Of a stretch of 64,000 bases of DNA, positions 46,441-58,293 are shown piece by piece. Where the stretch lies: assembly GCF_019097595.1 (NCBI RefSeq), contig NC_080711.1:23522428-23586427 (forward strand), written 5' to 3'. Numbering within the stretch: the first letter of the stretch is position 1; the number at the start of each line of letters is the position of its first letter. The translations under genes were made by a program, and so were the position numbers. Source of the stretch: Hemibagrus wyckioides. Its lineage: Eukaryota > Chordata > Actinopteri > Siluriformes > Bagridae. The notes below the pieces were generated by a model, which was not told the DNA's origin, made no database searches, and saw nothing but the letters and a program-made list of their open reading frames with translations.

Positions 46441-47940
46441 ATAGCGGTGGTTCTCAGCGTCGCCCTGCGAAACTTCTCCCCTCCACTATGTGACAAAGAT
46501 CAGGAAGATGAGCGCGGAGTAATTTGTGGAGGTTCCAAACTTTTTTAAGAGCGTGCTTAAAGAAGCGTTCTGGCGCGAGTTGATCTCTGACATCCGCGTT
46601 CCATTTGTACACGCCGCCAGCGGAAGCCAGTTCATTAGCGTCGCCAAAGACTTTTATATTAACACATTTATCACCCTGGAACATTCGCAATCGATGGTAT
46701 CATTGTCAATTCTATTTTAAACTGCGCTTCAGCCAGAGACAGAGAGTGTGTGTGTGTGTGTTGGAGACTGGGAGCTGCTTTTGTGTGTGTGTGTGTGTGT
46801 GTGTGTTGATGTCCACTGTTTGTGTAATTGCTGGAAGTTGTTCAGACCTTGAACACAGGCCACACTTTACACCTTCTGATCTTATCTCACACACACACAC
46901 ACGCTTGTTTTACTATCCTGGTGAGGACCAACCACTGACCTGATTTTTAATCCCAAAACCTAAATTCAACACCTAACCTCACCTGTCACACACACACACA
47001 CACACACAGGCTTTAACTCCAATTTGCTTACAAAATAAATGAATAAACTGTCTGTCTGAATGACGGATAACAAATCAGATGGTTCTGATTTATCGCGAAG
47101 TTCTCCTGCGTTCTCGCTCAACGCGAGCGTCGCCGTCGCAATTAATACGGAACGGGAAAAGGACACGAGAAACATACTTTTCAAGCATGCACCCAAAATT
47201 GGTGTGTGTGTGTGTGTGTGTGTGTGTGTTAATCACAGGATCTGGACCATGATGCCTGTGACAGGTAATTTCCGTAATGCGGCTGACAGAGATGGATTAC
47301 ACAGAGTCCTATTGGATCGCGGCGCTTTTGTGCGTAGGTGATAAGGCTGGCTAAGGGTTATCTCGCTACGAGGGCCCACGACGATACGCCGAGCTAATAA
47401 GTCCCGGGATAATACAGTGCAAACGACTTCTGGAGCCGCTGCTCGGGAGGAAGGAGACGGGGAATGTTGATCCAGTCGATGAATCGCTCATTTCACTCTC
47501 ACCTTGGTCATCTGATGGAATAAAATCTAGCGCCGTTCTCTTAACTGCTCACTTAAAAACCTGGAATCACAACAAAACAACAGCATCGGAAAATAAATAC
47601 AGTGTAGAGAAAAGAAACTCACATCAGTGTTATTTACACAGCGCTTAAAATGATAAACTTTGTCACAAAGCAGCTTTACAGAAAACAGGATGTAGATTAA
47701 GATCATTAACAAACAACGAAGGAGGAAAAAGACACGAGGAAGAATAAATCCAGCATCTCCAACTTATCAGAGTTCACTTTTCCTCATATTCAGTATAGTT
47801 ATAGACTGAGGTGCAACATTATATGGAATAGAAATCACCCGCATGGTGTTTCCGGGTTGCCAGATCTCCTAATTCCCCATTGTTGTTGTTTTATAATAAC
47901 GTAACATATTAGGAAGGAATTCATTTAAATTACGGAGATA
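46441..47940. other. non-coding with TG/CA tracts
   Basis: (TG)n lies at 46746-46761, 46780-46806 and 47200-47229, and (CA)n at 46889-46903 and 46987-47009. A fragment of the CA-linked repeat (ACTATCCTGGTGAGGACC at 46911, then CCCAAAACCTAAATTCAACA) is present. No gene is seen. Confidence 0.5.
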
Positions 47941-48476
47941 CGCTATATTGCCAAAAGTTTTGGGACACCCCTCCAAATGATTGAATTCAGGTGTTGTTTT
48001 TCAGGGGTTGGGCTCGGCCCCTTAGTTCCGGTGAAAGGAACTCGTAATGCTTCAGCTTCATACCAAGACATTTTGGACAACTTTGTGGGAACAGTTTGGG
48101 GATGACCCCTTCCTGTTCCAACATGACTGCACACTAGCCTTCTCGTCCAACATCAGTGCCTGACCTCACAAATGCACTTCTAGTGGAATGGTCAAAAATT
48201 CCCCTAAACACACTCCTAAACCTTGTGGAAATCCTTCCCAGAAGAGTTGAAGCTGTTATAGCTGTAAAGGGCGGGACAACTCCATATTACATTCATGTGC
48301 AGGTAAAGACAGACGTCCCAGTTTTGGTCTGGCTCACAGTCTCCACTCTAATTCATCCCAAAGGTGTTCTATGGGGTTGAGGTCAGGACTCTGTGCAGGC
48401 CGAGCCCAACCCCTGAAAAACAACACCTGATCTCAGTGATTTGGAGGGGTGTCCCAAAACTTTTGGCAATGTAGTG
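47941..48476 (+). pseudogene. Tc1-like element with 79-bp inverted ends and inverted transposase segment
   Basis: The terminal repeat CTATATTGCCAAAAGTTTTG then GGACACCCC starts at 47943, and its complement ends at 48476. Possible TA target duplications lie at 47939-47940 and 48477-48478. The left part jumps from the terminus (TTCAGGTGTTG) straight into the 3' half of the transposase (GLGPLVPVKGT-like, then a WEQFGDDPFLFQHDC block with the second catalytic Asp). About 140 bp are then missing (resuming near 48136), followed by NALL-type and LPRRVEAVIAVKGG C-terminal sequence. At 48326-48400 the missing segment, which codes the SPDLNPIEHLWDELE block with the catalytic Glu, appears on the minus strand. 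It joins an inverted copy of the left end (48398-48476). The result is a foldback element with 79-bp arms and no functional protein. Confidence 0.85.
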
Positions 48477-51084
48477 TATATGAATATTTCCAAAATGTCA
48501 CAAATTTAAAGACATCAAATTTAATCAACTATTCATTAATTTATTGATCCACAGCACTTGGTTCAGCACACCTATTATTTTTTAATGAAACAGTGCTAAC
48601 TGTTCGAGGTCACTTTTGGTTTTAAGACGCATATCAGTTTTAGATAAGCCCCGCCCCTTAGGTCCGTCACGACAGAATAGCGCTTCTGTCTGTAGTCACC
48701 TAGTTACCGAATGTCTGCAATTCCGGTTACAGCGGTTGATCTACAGACTTCCACATCATTCAGTTTTTGGGAATTTTTTCCGGTTTTCCACGTTGACCCG
48801 CCCACGTCAGTGAAATATGACTCAGGGGTCATGTGTTTTTTTGTTTTTTTTTCGCCATATCCAAGAGGCGATCTGAATATTAATGCTCTGCTTCCTCTGC
48901 AGTTGAACATTTATCGAGTTGATGTGAAGCAGCGTGGCTCCTGTCGTCAGCCTCATGTAGCTTTATATCTTCTCTGTGGTGCATTTAATAATTGGCGCTC
49001 ATTTTCATCCGTGCCACTGCGGCGCTCCAGCAGCTGGATAATTACTGCAAGCCAGCCTTAATTTCGTCCATGTCAGTGTTCCTTCCTTATTTTAGTTTTT
49101 TTTTATTTTATTTTATTTTAAACTACCAGTCTTTAACCCTGTCACTTTCATTCCTCTCTCTCTCTCTCTACATGTGTAACACTTGTGCTTAAAACTTTTT
49201 AAAAAAGTTAAACTCTTTAAAAAGAAAGGGTTCCTCTAGGGTTCTTCGGATAAGTAACGGTACACAGCGTTCTAAACCAGGGTTAACTCAGAGCTCGCTC
49301 TCATGATGAAAACCTTCTCTAAGATTCCACAGCAGTTCACCACATCGAAGGTTCTCCATTTAAACCTGAGGACATGCACTGGAGATACATGTTTGGTTGT
49401 GTTTCATTTTTTTGTTGTTGTTGTTGTTGTTGTTGTTTATTTGTCTTCAGAATATGTTTAGACGGCTCCTTAATGACGCAACATAAAAACATTCCCTATA
49501 CCTAAAGATCGCAAAGTTGCCTGTTCTCTCTGAGAGATTCCTCCGAGTCTGTTACATCACCATGTGAAGCAGCAGGAGCAGCAGTTTGGGAAGAAAACAG
49601 ACACTGGAATGAATTAATAAACCGACTGCATTATTATCTGTAGCTGCATGTATTTGATATCATTTTAAAATATTATGATCATATTTTTTAAAATGATTTC
49701 TAATAATATACAAATTTTATTTAAGGAATTTGAGTTTGCATATTATTTTAAATTATTTTTTTAAATAATACATAAATAACATACATATTATTACATATTC
49801 AAATACATATTATTTAAAATCTTAAAAATACATATTAAAAATACAAAAAAAAATTAAATACAATTTTTAAAAATAAAAATTACTGACATTTAAATTGTTT
49901 TAAGATAAATTCCAAGTATTTTTTTTATGTTTATTTATTTGTTTATTTATTTATTTATTTATTTATTTTTTGTATTATTCTTAAATAATTTTGAATTTTT
50001 TAAAATGGTTCTGTTTGAAAGCAATTTTAATTACGTTTAATTTTTTTTTTTTTTTTTGTACAACAGTCAGGGTTTTTTCCCCTAAGCTATGACTGCAATG
50101 CAGGATTTAATTTCCATTGAAATATCTGCAGTAATAAGAAAGAATTAACAAATAACACCAGAAAACAGCCTCACTCCATGGACGTTACTGAGAGCACATC
50201 TGTCCGAGCACATCTGGATGCTGACACGATGGGTTCGGAGTTCAGTTCTGTGAAAAACAATAAAAATGAAAAGAAATCAATCCCGCAGAGGTGAGGTTAT
50301 CTCAGCAGCCGCGCGAGAGGAGCTAAACCTCACGCTCACGGTCGCTGAGATGAAATCTAACACGTCCTGTCATTACGCCACGTCCAGATGCGACCTCCAG
50401 GCGAGTGTTTAAGCCCGGTCCGTCCCGCTGTGCACGTTCTGCTCAGGAGACCGCTCTCTCTCCGAAGCCGCTTGGAGCCGGATGTTTCTTCCACATCGCC
50501 ATAATTAATGAGGAAGCAGCGTGTGCCTTCTATTAACACTGCAGGGAGAAAGCGAATTGGCCTGCTTTCGTATGTTGTGGCAGATTTAAGGACCTGAGCA
50601 CACAGCAAATAAATGGAAGGGCTTTTAATGAGCTGTGGGAGTTGAAGGAATATGCTGGAGAAAAAAAAAGAAAGAAAGAAAGAAAGAAAGGAGAAGAAAA
50701 AGTATTGTGTACACATCAGTGGTTATTTAAACTGGAGGAGGTAATTGACGATGGTGTTGAAGAACAGCTCGTTTAGAAAGAAGTGACGGGGAACGCTGGG
50801 GTTTTTTTGCGCAGATTTATTTTGTTTAATCCATCAGTTGATTTCTGAGCCCCGTTTTATTTCTTTCTCACTAACCTGCAGGCTTGGTGTAATTTTCTAA
50901 TGGAGTCGTGTCCAGTCAGGTCATTACGCAATATTAGAAATAGATTTTGGATACTGGTAGATTTCGGATCACCTTGGGATCAAAGTCTAATTTGGTGCAA
51001 ACACCTTTTAACCATGTTTATTTTGATATATGGATTTGGCCGTGCCCGGAACTAGCCTTCCCATCTGTCTTCCAGCAAAAAGAA
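48477..51084. other. non-coding, partly AT-rich
   Basis: (TTG)n lies at 49411-49437 and AT-rich DNA with (TTTA)n at 49620-50060. A short purine repeat (GAAA)n lies at 50664-50692. No exon was found. Confidence 0.5.
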
Positions 51085-51087
51085 CGA

Positions 51088-51139
<52 letters not shown>

Positions 51140-51141
51140 AA
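51085..51141 (+). repeat. (GAAA)n microsatellite
   Basis: About 57 bp of perfect GAAA repeat. Lysine/glutamate-rich open frames over it are artefacts. Confidence 0.95.
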
Positions 51142-51429
51142 ACCTTTATTGGTTTGGACTTTTTATCTGGAAGTATGCATTATTCACCAGCTCTCTGACT
51201 CCTGGACCACGGATACGTCCTAAATCCTAAATGGAACACTAAGACACTAAGAAGTGTGTTAAATTTGTAACAGATTTGAACACACACTTTATTCTTGACG
51301 TGATAAAGATTTGTTTCTATCCGTTTAAACATTAACACACACACACACACCCGTGTGTTTGTTGACCTCTAAATGAAATCTCTGTGAAAAAATTGTTTTT
51401 TGGTCAGTAAACTGATTTTAGGTAGATTC

Positions 51430-51670
51430 GTTGTTGTGTTTAAGGTTTAAGCTCATTTTTTTCATCGTCTTTATTTAGACATGTTAAGGGGGTGTAAACG
51501 TTTGCACTATTAAAGGAATGGACAGGAAGAGATATCTAGCAAAAATAAATATAAATCTCAAATCCTGTTTATTTGTAAATCTCATCACATGGCAACAATC
51601 CAAAAAATTTGCAAAAAAATCTTTCTCCAATTCCAGAAAGAAGGGTGTCAAAACTTTTTCAGTCAGCTAT
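51430..51670. repeat. possible Tc1/mariner terminal fragment
   Basis: The blocks ACATGTTAAGGGGGTGTAAA and CAATTCCAGAAAGAAGGGTG, then TCAAAACTTTTTCAGTCAGC, have the wording of Tc1-like element ends known in fish. No matching opposite terminus or transposase sequence could be seen. Confidence 0.3.
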
Positions 51671-53099
51671 AAAACAATGATCCTTATGAAATAATAATCA
51701 CCTGGTCAGTAAAATTATTTTGTTTGCTGGAAAAAGCGTTCTTTAAATGGAACAGAAAAGCATGCTAATATTATCTTTTTAGCTAGCTAGTTAAAGCAGA
51801 TTCAATATAAACAGACACTTAGATTTTTTAAGTTTTAAGAAAGATACATTTCTCACTCTAGATTTTGTAAAACAGAAAACAAGAAAATTTCTCAGATCAA
51901 AAATTCCTACAGCCCTACAGGCTACTCGCTGGCGTTTGGACAGTGTCTCGCTAGTGCCCTCTGGCTGTAACGAAACCCCAGCAGTTCCTCCAGTAATTCA
52001 GCCGTCGGTGTGCGTTTCCGGAGAAGTTCCCTCCTCAGAGTGTTCCTCGCCTCCTACCAGCCTCCCAAATGAAGACGCGTCCCTGTGGAGGCCCTTTGCT
52101 CTCCACTAATCATCAGGAAGCGGGAGGCTAATTAATGATATGCTAATGACTCGAGCGCGGCGTCCCTTCGCAGTGTTCCTGCAGTATGGATGTCTCTATT
52201 GTTTTACGATGCAAAGCTCCAGATTAGAACAGAAGACAACCTTCTTAACACACCGCGCTTATTCAGAAGAAACCTGGTGTCATGGTTCCTTTCACTTCCT
52301 GACCTGGAAGACGACTCGCTATTACGGACCTCAGTGTTCAGATCTTAGATTTATTCATGGTGTCACAATATTATACACAGATCATGCAGTCCAGACTAGG
52401 CATTCAATCAGGACAAAAGTAATGGCACCCTATAGAAGGAGTGTGCTAGTTGCATTAGCTGAGCTGCATTATTGGAAGATTTAGCACACGCTGCACTTTC
52501 AATACAGAAAAATCAGTAAAATCAGTGCTGCCAACTCAGAGGCTTTGCCAACTGTTTAGATCCATATAGAAAATGTATATTAAAAAAATAAAAAACAATA
52601 GAAGCTTGTGATAAAACGAGAGTTTTTAGAGACCGTCCTTAACCCGATACAGCTCTGCAGCTCACATCACAGCTGCAGGTTAGAGCACTGAGAGAGAGAG
52701 AGACTTCAGTTTGTTACTACAATAAAACTTTATTAAAACATTGAAATAAGGCTTTTTGATCCTATTTGCTCTTTTTTCCTGGAAGAAAAACTCCGATAAG
52801 TGGGTTCTCTATGTTTCTTTTGCCATCAGCACGTTTTTTAATTATCAATAATGATTCTAAAGCACCCTTTGGTTCTGAAATCTCATTTTCCACCATTTTT
52901 GGAGCTGAAATCAGTGGTAACTGTTCTGCCTCATTTCTGCTTCATCTCCCTCACAGCATCTGTGTAGAAGTGCATCTGCACGCGAGGTTGGTTTTTTTTT
53001 TTTTTTTTTTCTTCAATATTATCATCATAATGATCTTTTTTTCTTTTTTTAACTCCTGAAGAAGAAGGAGGAGGAGGAGGAAGAGGAAATGACAAACAC
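51671..53099. other. non-coding, no gene recognised
   Basis: A GA tract (52689-52702), a T-run (52990-53010) and a GAAGGAGGAGG purine stretch (53060-53090) are present. No exon was supported. Confidence 0.45.
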
Positions 53100-54130
53100 G
53101 CCCCCAGAAACACCGAGACGTTGTAATGTTTGAATTGCGCGCGTATTAAGCGCTTAATTAATGGACTCGTGTCCGCGCGTGTCAGCTCCGGGGCTGTTCC
53201 CGGTGTCAGCGCACATGGCAGGCCCCCGGTGCTGTCATAACGCATTCCTCTGGCGAGAGCGCGCGCTCCGACGGAAAGTGACACGTTAATGGAAGCTAAA
53301 GCAGTGTAATGGCAGCGCCGGGGAGTCACGCGGAATTTGGCACGACATGTCACAACGAATCGGCGTGAATAGAACGCCCTTCACGTGCTTTCTTTTTCTT
53401 CCTTGTCTTTGTTTTGTTCTCCGAGCGCGCGCGCAATCTGTGAATTGTGGGATTAATTAGTCGCAAACACATCACTCATGTTATGATGCGCGCTCCCTCA
53501 CGGCTGACCACGGCAGACCTCTCCGTGCCGTGACGTAAGAGCTCTCGCTGGATCTCCAGAAAGAAATGAAATAAAGCGAGAGCAAGAAGAGCTGATTGTT
53601 TTGTTGTTGGGGTTTTTTTTGGCGCATTTCCACAGAGGCGATTAACTGCGCCGCGGATTGTTTTTGTCACCAATTAAAAGGACAGCAGCGTCTTATTGCA
53701 TCGACAGGAGCGCAAATCAGCAGGCGCTGTCAGCCTAAAAAGCTGGGGGTGGACAAGCAGAAAGTGGCTTTTTTATTTATTTATTTATTTATTTCCCTTT
53801 TCCTCTTTCCTGTGAGCCAGATGCGCGGAGGTGCTAAGGATCGTGCGACTCGTCCCACCCGGCAATCAATTTGCAGGCCCTGTAGCGCGCGACGGCAAAC
53901 GCGCTATAACAAACGACTCTGCATTTCTGAACACACGCGCGCGCGCGCGCGCTAATGAAAGGCAGTCTCAGCTGCTGCGCAATCTGGGCTCTACCCCCCA
54001 CCCCCACCTTCCACCACTCCTCCTCCTCCTCTCACCGGTCCCCCAGTCGTCCCCGGTGCAGTCATCGAGCCCAGTGTCTCTGCAGTGGCGCATTTTGGAG
54101 CTCCCATCTGTTTCCGTAATTACTGTCATG
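53100..54130. other. CpG-rich block, candidate regulatory region
   Basis: Positions 53130-53350, 53425-53540 and 53860-53960 are CpG-dense compared with the rest of the window, including a (CG)n-like stretch at 53934-53952. Interleaved AT-rich words such as GCGCTTAATTAATGG and GGGATTAATTAGTCGC are homeodomain-like. No exon is recognisable. It could be an undermethylated enhancer, an unannotated non-coding first exon or a conserved non-coding block. Confidence 0.35.
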
Positions 54131-55514
54131 TAAACTGACTCGTGCCCAAATTGTGCTTGAAATAAAAATACAACACGTTTTTTTTTTTCAGCAAAGCATC
54201 CCCGAATAATCAGATTAGGCTTTGATCTGATCGCCAGCCAGACCAGAGATAAGCAAAAACAAACAAAAAACAGTCACCGAGTGTCACGATCGCTCTGACT
54301 CTGACTCTGAGCCCAGCCCGCTGCCCGTTGAGCTGAACGTGAATGATCGTGTAAAACCTCGACTAAACAATTCCCATTACAAACTCGGGAACTTTCATCA
54401 TTTGACGTGAAATCAAAACTGCTTCGTCACAGCATGAAGAGTAAACAAAGTGAAGCTTCTTACGTTTACACAAGTTCTACTCTACACACAAGTGTTTACT
54501 TTAGATCAATCACCACATCTAGAATATAATATACTGTACATCGCTCATCACAGTTAGCTGGCTAGCTTGTGGCTAAAAGCAGACAAAGCTCCGTCCTCAT
54601 GGTGTGGTGCTGGAAATGTGGGGCATTTTTTTGTACCTTTTACAGTTGTGTTGGATCTTTGATTATCGTTAATTATCTGTTTTAAATGATTTTTAATACT
54701 AGTATTCACCTTAATCGCCGCTAAATACGGTGGCCACACCATGGAGTAAAGTTGAGTGTGTTTACTTCTGAGTGCGTTGTTATAATTGTGTGAAAGTCCT
54801 TTACACCTCTGTAATCCAGGGACATATTAAAGTTGCAGACTGTTTATTTGCATGAGAAAAGTTTCTCATTTCATGCAGAAATGACATAATTTATTTTCAT
54901 ATTAGTTAACATGAAGATCATGAAGTTTGTCACATGGAAGGTAGCACTTCAGACGTGTTAGCTCCACCCCTTTTATTTTTGTACTGACATCCAAGAACCT
55001 AGCACGCCGAAATTGGTTTTTGTGTAAAAATCTGTGTTTATTATGATGTTTTTGAGGTATCTTAGCAGTGATGTCACTCAGCAAAGCAGTTTTGATTATA
55101 TAAAGCGTTTATAATAACAGAGCGTAAATAGTTACCATCTGATCCTGGCGTGTTTAAAGCGAACGCAGCGTGAGCGGGTCGCTAACAGGTTTCTTTTCCT
55201 GTGAAGCCGCTTGTCTGAGATCACCGTATCACAGATTGCTTCTATTAATATCCAATTAGAGTCGTGATATTACGGCTCGCACGACGCGAGTTTAAGGCGC
55301 GAGGCTTCGTAGCCGTACTTATAATGGTCAGTTTAATCACCCTGTTCACTCTCCGCTTTATTTTCGTTTTCCTCCTAATGAGCGGCGAGTGAAGGCACGG
55401 TGCAGGTGATGTAAACCATAGCAACTCAATTTTTAAAGACCTCCAAAGCATCTGTCACTCTGCAGAAATATTTGAAGAGCCATTGTGGATCCAAATGCTA
55501 GTTAGACTGAACAC

Positions 55515-55517
<3 letters not shown>
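54131..55517. other. non-coding, no gene recognised
   Basis: No repeat or exon was supported. Confidence 0.45.
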
Positions 55518-55553
<36 letters not shown>

Positions 55554-55642
55554 GAAACAATTTCCATGGCCTTGGATTAAATAAAGCTTCTTTATCAGGG
55601 ATACAAGCAAAGTGTTTCATATATGTATATATATATATATAG
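55518..55642. repeat. (CT)n and (AT)n microsatellites
   Basis: (CT)n lies at 55518-55550 and (AT)n at about 55621-55641. Confidence 0.9.
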
Positions 55643-55674
55643 TGTTAAATTGCTCAGAGTTAGTTCTAATACAC

Positions 55675-56115
55675 TATCATTTCCATGGCAACAGGTCATT
55701 CACGTATTGTAAATGAAAACGATCCATATAAACATTTAAAAAAAAAAAAAACGTGTGCAATCTATGATATGTCTGTCCCTTAGGAGACTTTTTATGGAAG
55801 GAGTCTCCGGTATGAGCTCTTTGTAGCAGTCTGACGTAACGCGCTGTAAGTTCACGCTAAGTTGTTTTTGTTTCTTCTTAGCTAGGTCTTAATACATGAA
55901 ATGTAACCGTAAATGGATAATAAGTACATTTGAGGTTCTTCAATAAATAAAAACCTTGTATAAGGGATTCAATCCCTTCAGGATGTGCTGAAAAGAGGAA
56001 AATAATAACGTCCAGGCGCCACGGTGACTTCACCTCATCACACCACGTTATTACCACAACGCTGATTAATTTCCTGAACCACAACAACACCCAGTAGTTT
56101 CATTCTGAGCTTATT
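55675..56115 (+). repeat. dispersed X-box repeat, near full-length copy
   Basis: The X-box ATTTCCATGGCAACAG at 55679-55694 is followed by GTCATTCACG, the tail GGAAGGAGTCTCCGG (55797-55811) and a 3' region (CCTTCAGGATGTGC, TCATCACACCACG, TTAATTTCCTGAACCACAAC). That 3' region parallels 25245-25390. Confidence 0.6.
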
Positions 56116-56840
56116 AGCATATTAGTGCGTAGCAGTTCAAGCATATTGTTTTATTTCCAGTTGAGCAGGATGTTGCCCATCATCCAGATTTAGTTTCTGC
56201 ATTAGCCGACCACCAGGGCTCGTAATGAAAATAAATAAATAAATAAATAAATAAAGACGCTAACACTAACAACGGCTCAGGCAGCTCTCTGCAATCCACC
56301 TCCACGAGACTTCATCAATCTTCCCCACGTGTTCGGGCACCCGGTGTGCCGCTGTCACTTTCCTGACGCGGGGTGGAGGCAGCCAGTCCTCCCTTATTAG
56401 TCTGTCAGAGCTGCTGATGCCAAAATGGAGCCCAGGCCCCGTGAAATCTGCACAATCCGACACCGATCCTGATCCTAAATGACAATGTGGTGAACACTGC
56501 CATGGCTTATCTGCTCAGACACTCCAAAAAAAATATATAACTGGTAACTGGTTGCTGAAAGTAAAATAAGCATCATCACTGTGGCTTTAAAGCAGGATTG
56601 TCTTATTATCATCAGGCTTCCTTAATTTGGCATTAATTATTCAAAGTGTGTAATGGAGACAAGGGAAAGATGCTGCTTTTAATTCTTGTGGTGGAAAAAA
56701 CGAAGCTTTTCAAATCTGGGAAGCTGATCTGTAGGGAAGCGAGCGGCCATGTTGAGAAATTCGAACACAAATGAGATCGCTAAATCATTTTATTAATGTT
56801 ATTTCTATATATATTTATTTTTATATATTCATAAAGCTTT
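56116..56840. other. non-coding; (AAAT)n at 56229-56255
   Basis: No gene was found. Confidence 0.5.
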
Positions 56841-56850
56841 CTTTCTTCTT

Positions 56851-56881
<31 letters not shown>

Positions 56882-56960
56882 TTATTATTATGTACTTTGA
56901 CTTTCTGGATTCTGATTCTGATTGGTCAGAAACTGTCTGTGGATCGTTTTTATGTTATGT
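56841..56960 (+). repeat. (TTC)n tract with adjacent CCAAT fragment of the X-box family
   Basis: (TTC)n at 56841-56880 runs into (TTA)n and then GGATTCTGATTCTGATTGGT (56907-56926), with CAGAAACTG after it, a CCAAT part of the dispersed family. Confidence 0.65.
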
Positions 56961-57210
56961 ATATGTAGATACGTGAGAAGTTAATGTAAAAAAGTAAGTA
57001 TATCTGGATAAACAGTCGTTCTTTTAATAAATAAATACACATTTGTATCTGTAGGCAGGTTTCTGCGGGGGTTTTAAAAACAAGTGCATTTTATTTTTAC
57101 ATAAATTATAGAACAGGAAAAACAGTCAAATATTGAATCTTGCAGAACATTGAACATTGTTCAGCTTGTTGAAATTTCAGCAAATACCCCCATGATACCA
57201 TGTTAAAATT

Positions 57211-57460
57211 GTTAGCAGATGCTGCTACACAAGAGTAACGATAACCAGTCATAACCATAATAGTCTTTTTTTCATGAAGTTATCATCATATCTGAGGTAA
57301 ATGTTGATATTTCAGAAATTTTAGACTCATTTGATGCAATTCCGGTTAAAAATAACTTAAAAATGAAAAGAAATTCTTAATCTTGTGATTAGCTAGTTTT
57401 TGCTTAGCATCCTTTGTTTCCCACTTCCCTAGAAACGGTGTTGCTACGGCATCAACCGCT
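57211..57460 (+). repeat. direct duplication, copy 1
   Basis: Shares GTTAGCAGATG, GCTACACA, ATCATCATATCTGAGGTAAA then TGTTGATA, GATTAGCTAG and a final X-box-like block with 58100-58293, about 890 bp downstream. The copies are diverged, with indels. Confidence 0.7.
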
Positions 57461-58099
57461 TACACACTTACACACTAAGCATACGATCATCTCATGAATC
57501 CTTGTTCCGTAACAGAAAATGAAATGTTTATCTAGAGCTATCCCTACTATTTATTCCGCAGCTAAACCTTTTTATTTGTTCAGTTGCAAAAAAAAAAAAA
57601 CATCTCCACATGTTGACCGTAATCACTTTCAGTTCTTCATAATGCTGAGATCCTTTGTGTGCTCTGTGCAGGAGGTGAACGAACGCCATTCATTTGAGTC
57701 GTTTCACAGACGTTTGTTGCCGGGCGATCGGCGTAATCGTCGGCGTGTAATCGTTCGTGCGTAATCGTCCGATTTTGGACGTTTAGGGCGACGCCGGAGC
57801 GTTTATTCCGCCTCTGACTCGACTCAGTAGATTACTAACACATGCTTTATCAGGCTGAAATATAAGTTAGAGCAGGGAGACGTCATGGATGTGGAGAGAA
57901 ATGAGGTTATTACAATATTATAGGATCCAGTAGCTTGGTAAATTCTCTATTTCTGACTGGTCACGCAGTCATGAGCGGCTCATCCGTAAGTAAACGGTTT
58001 TAATATTATTTACATTTTCTAATCGTCGATACGGATATGGAATATATCCTAACCCTAACCCTAGCCATTTTTCACTGTGGTGGAATTCATCAAGGCTTG
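57461..58099. other. non-coding; short telomere-like motif
   Basis: CCTAACCCTAACCCTAGCC at about 58048-58066 is two and a half vertebrate telomere units, too short to be an interstitial telomere array. A degenerate CCAAT block (TTTCTGACTGGTCACG) lies at 57950. No gene is seen. Confidence 0.45.
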
Positions 58100-58293
58100 G
58101 TTAGCAGATGATGCTACACATAAATAGCAGGTAATTATAACCACACAGAGGAATCTATCATCATATCTGAGGTAAATGTTGATAGTTTAGACTTTAGGTG
58201 CAGTTTAGCCACTGCATCGCTGGAGAAAAGGAATTTTTAGCCTGCACGATTAGCTAGTGGGTAAATGGTGTGTTTCCATAGTGACGACATTGC
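58100..58293 (+). repeat. direct duplication, copy 2
   Basis: Partner of 57211-57460. It ends in TGTTTCCATAGTGACGAC (58270-58287), an X-box-like block, so the duplicated unit may itself be a divergent branch of the dispersed X-box family. Confidence 0.7.

Noticed and set aside
58048..58066. CCTAACCCTAACCCTAGCC as interstitial telomere
   Set aside because: Only about two and a half units; chance or decay of a CA-linked repeat is as likely.
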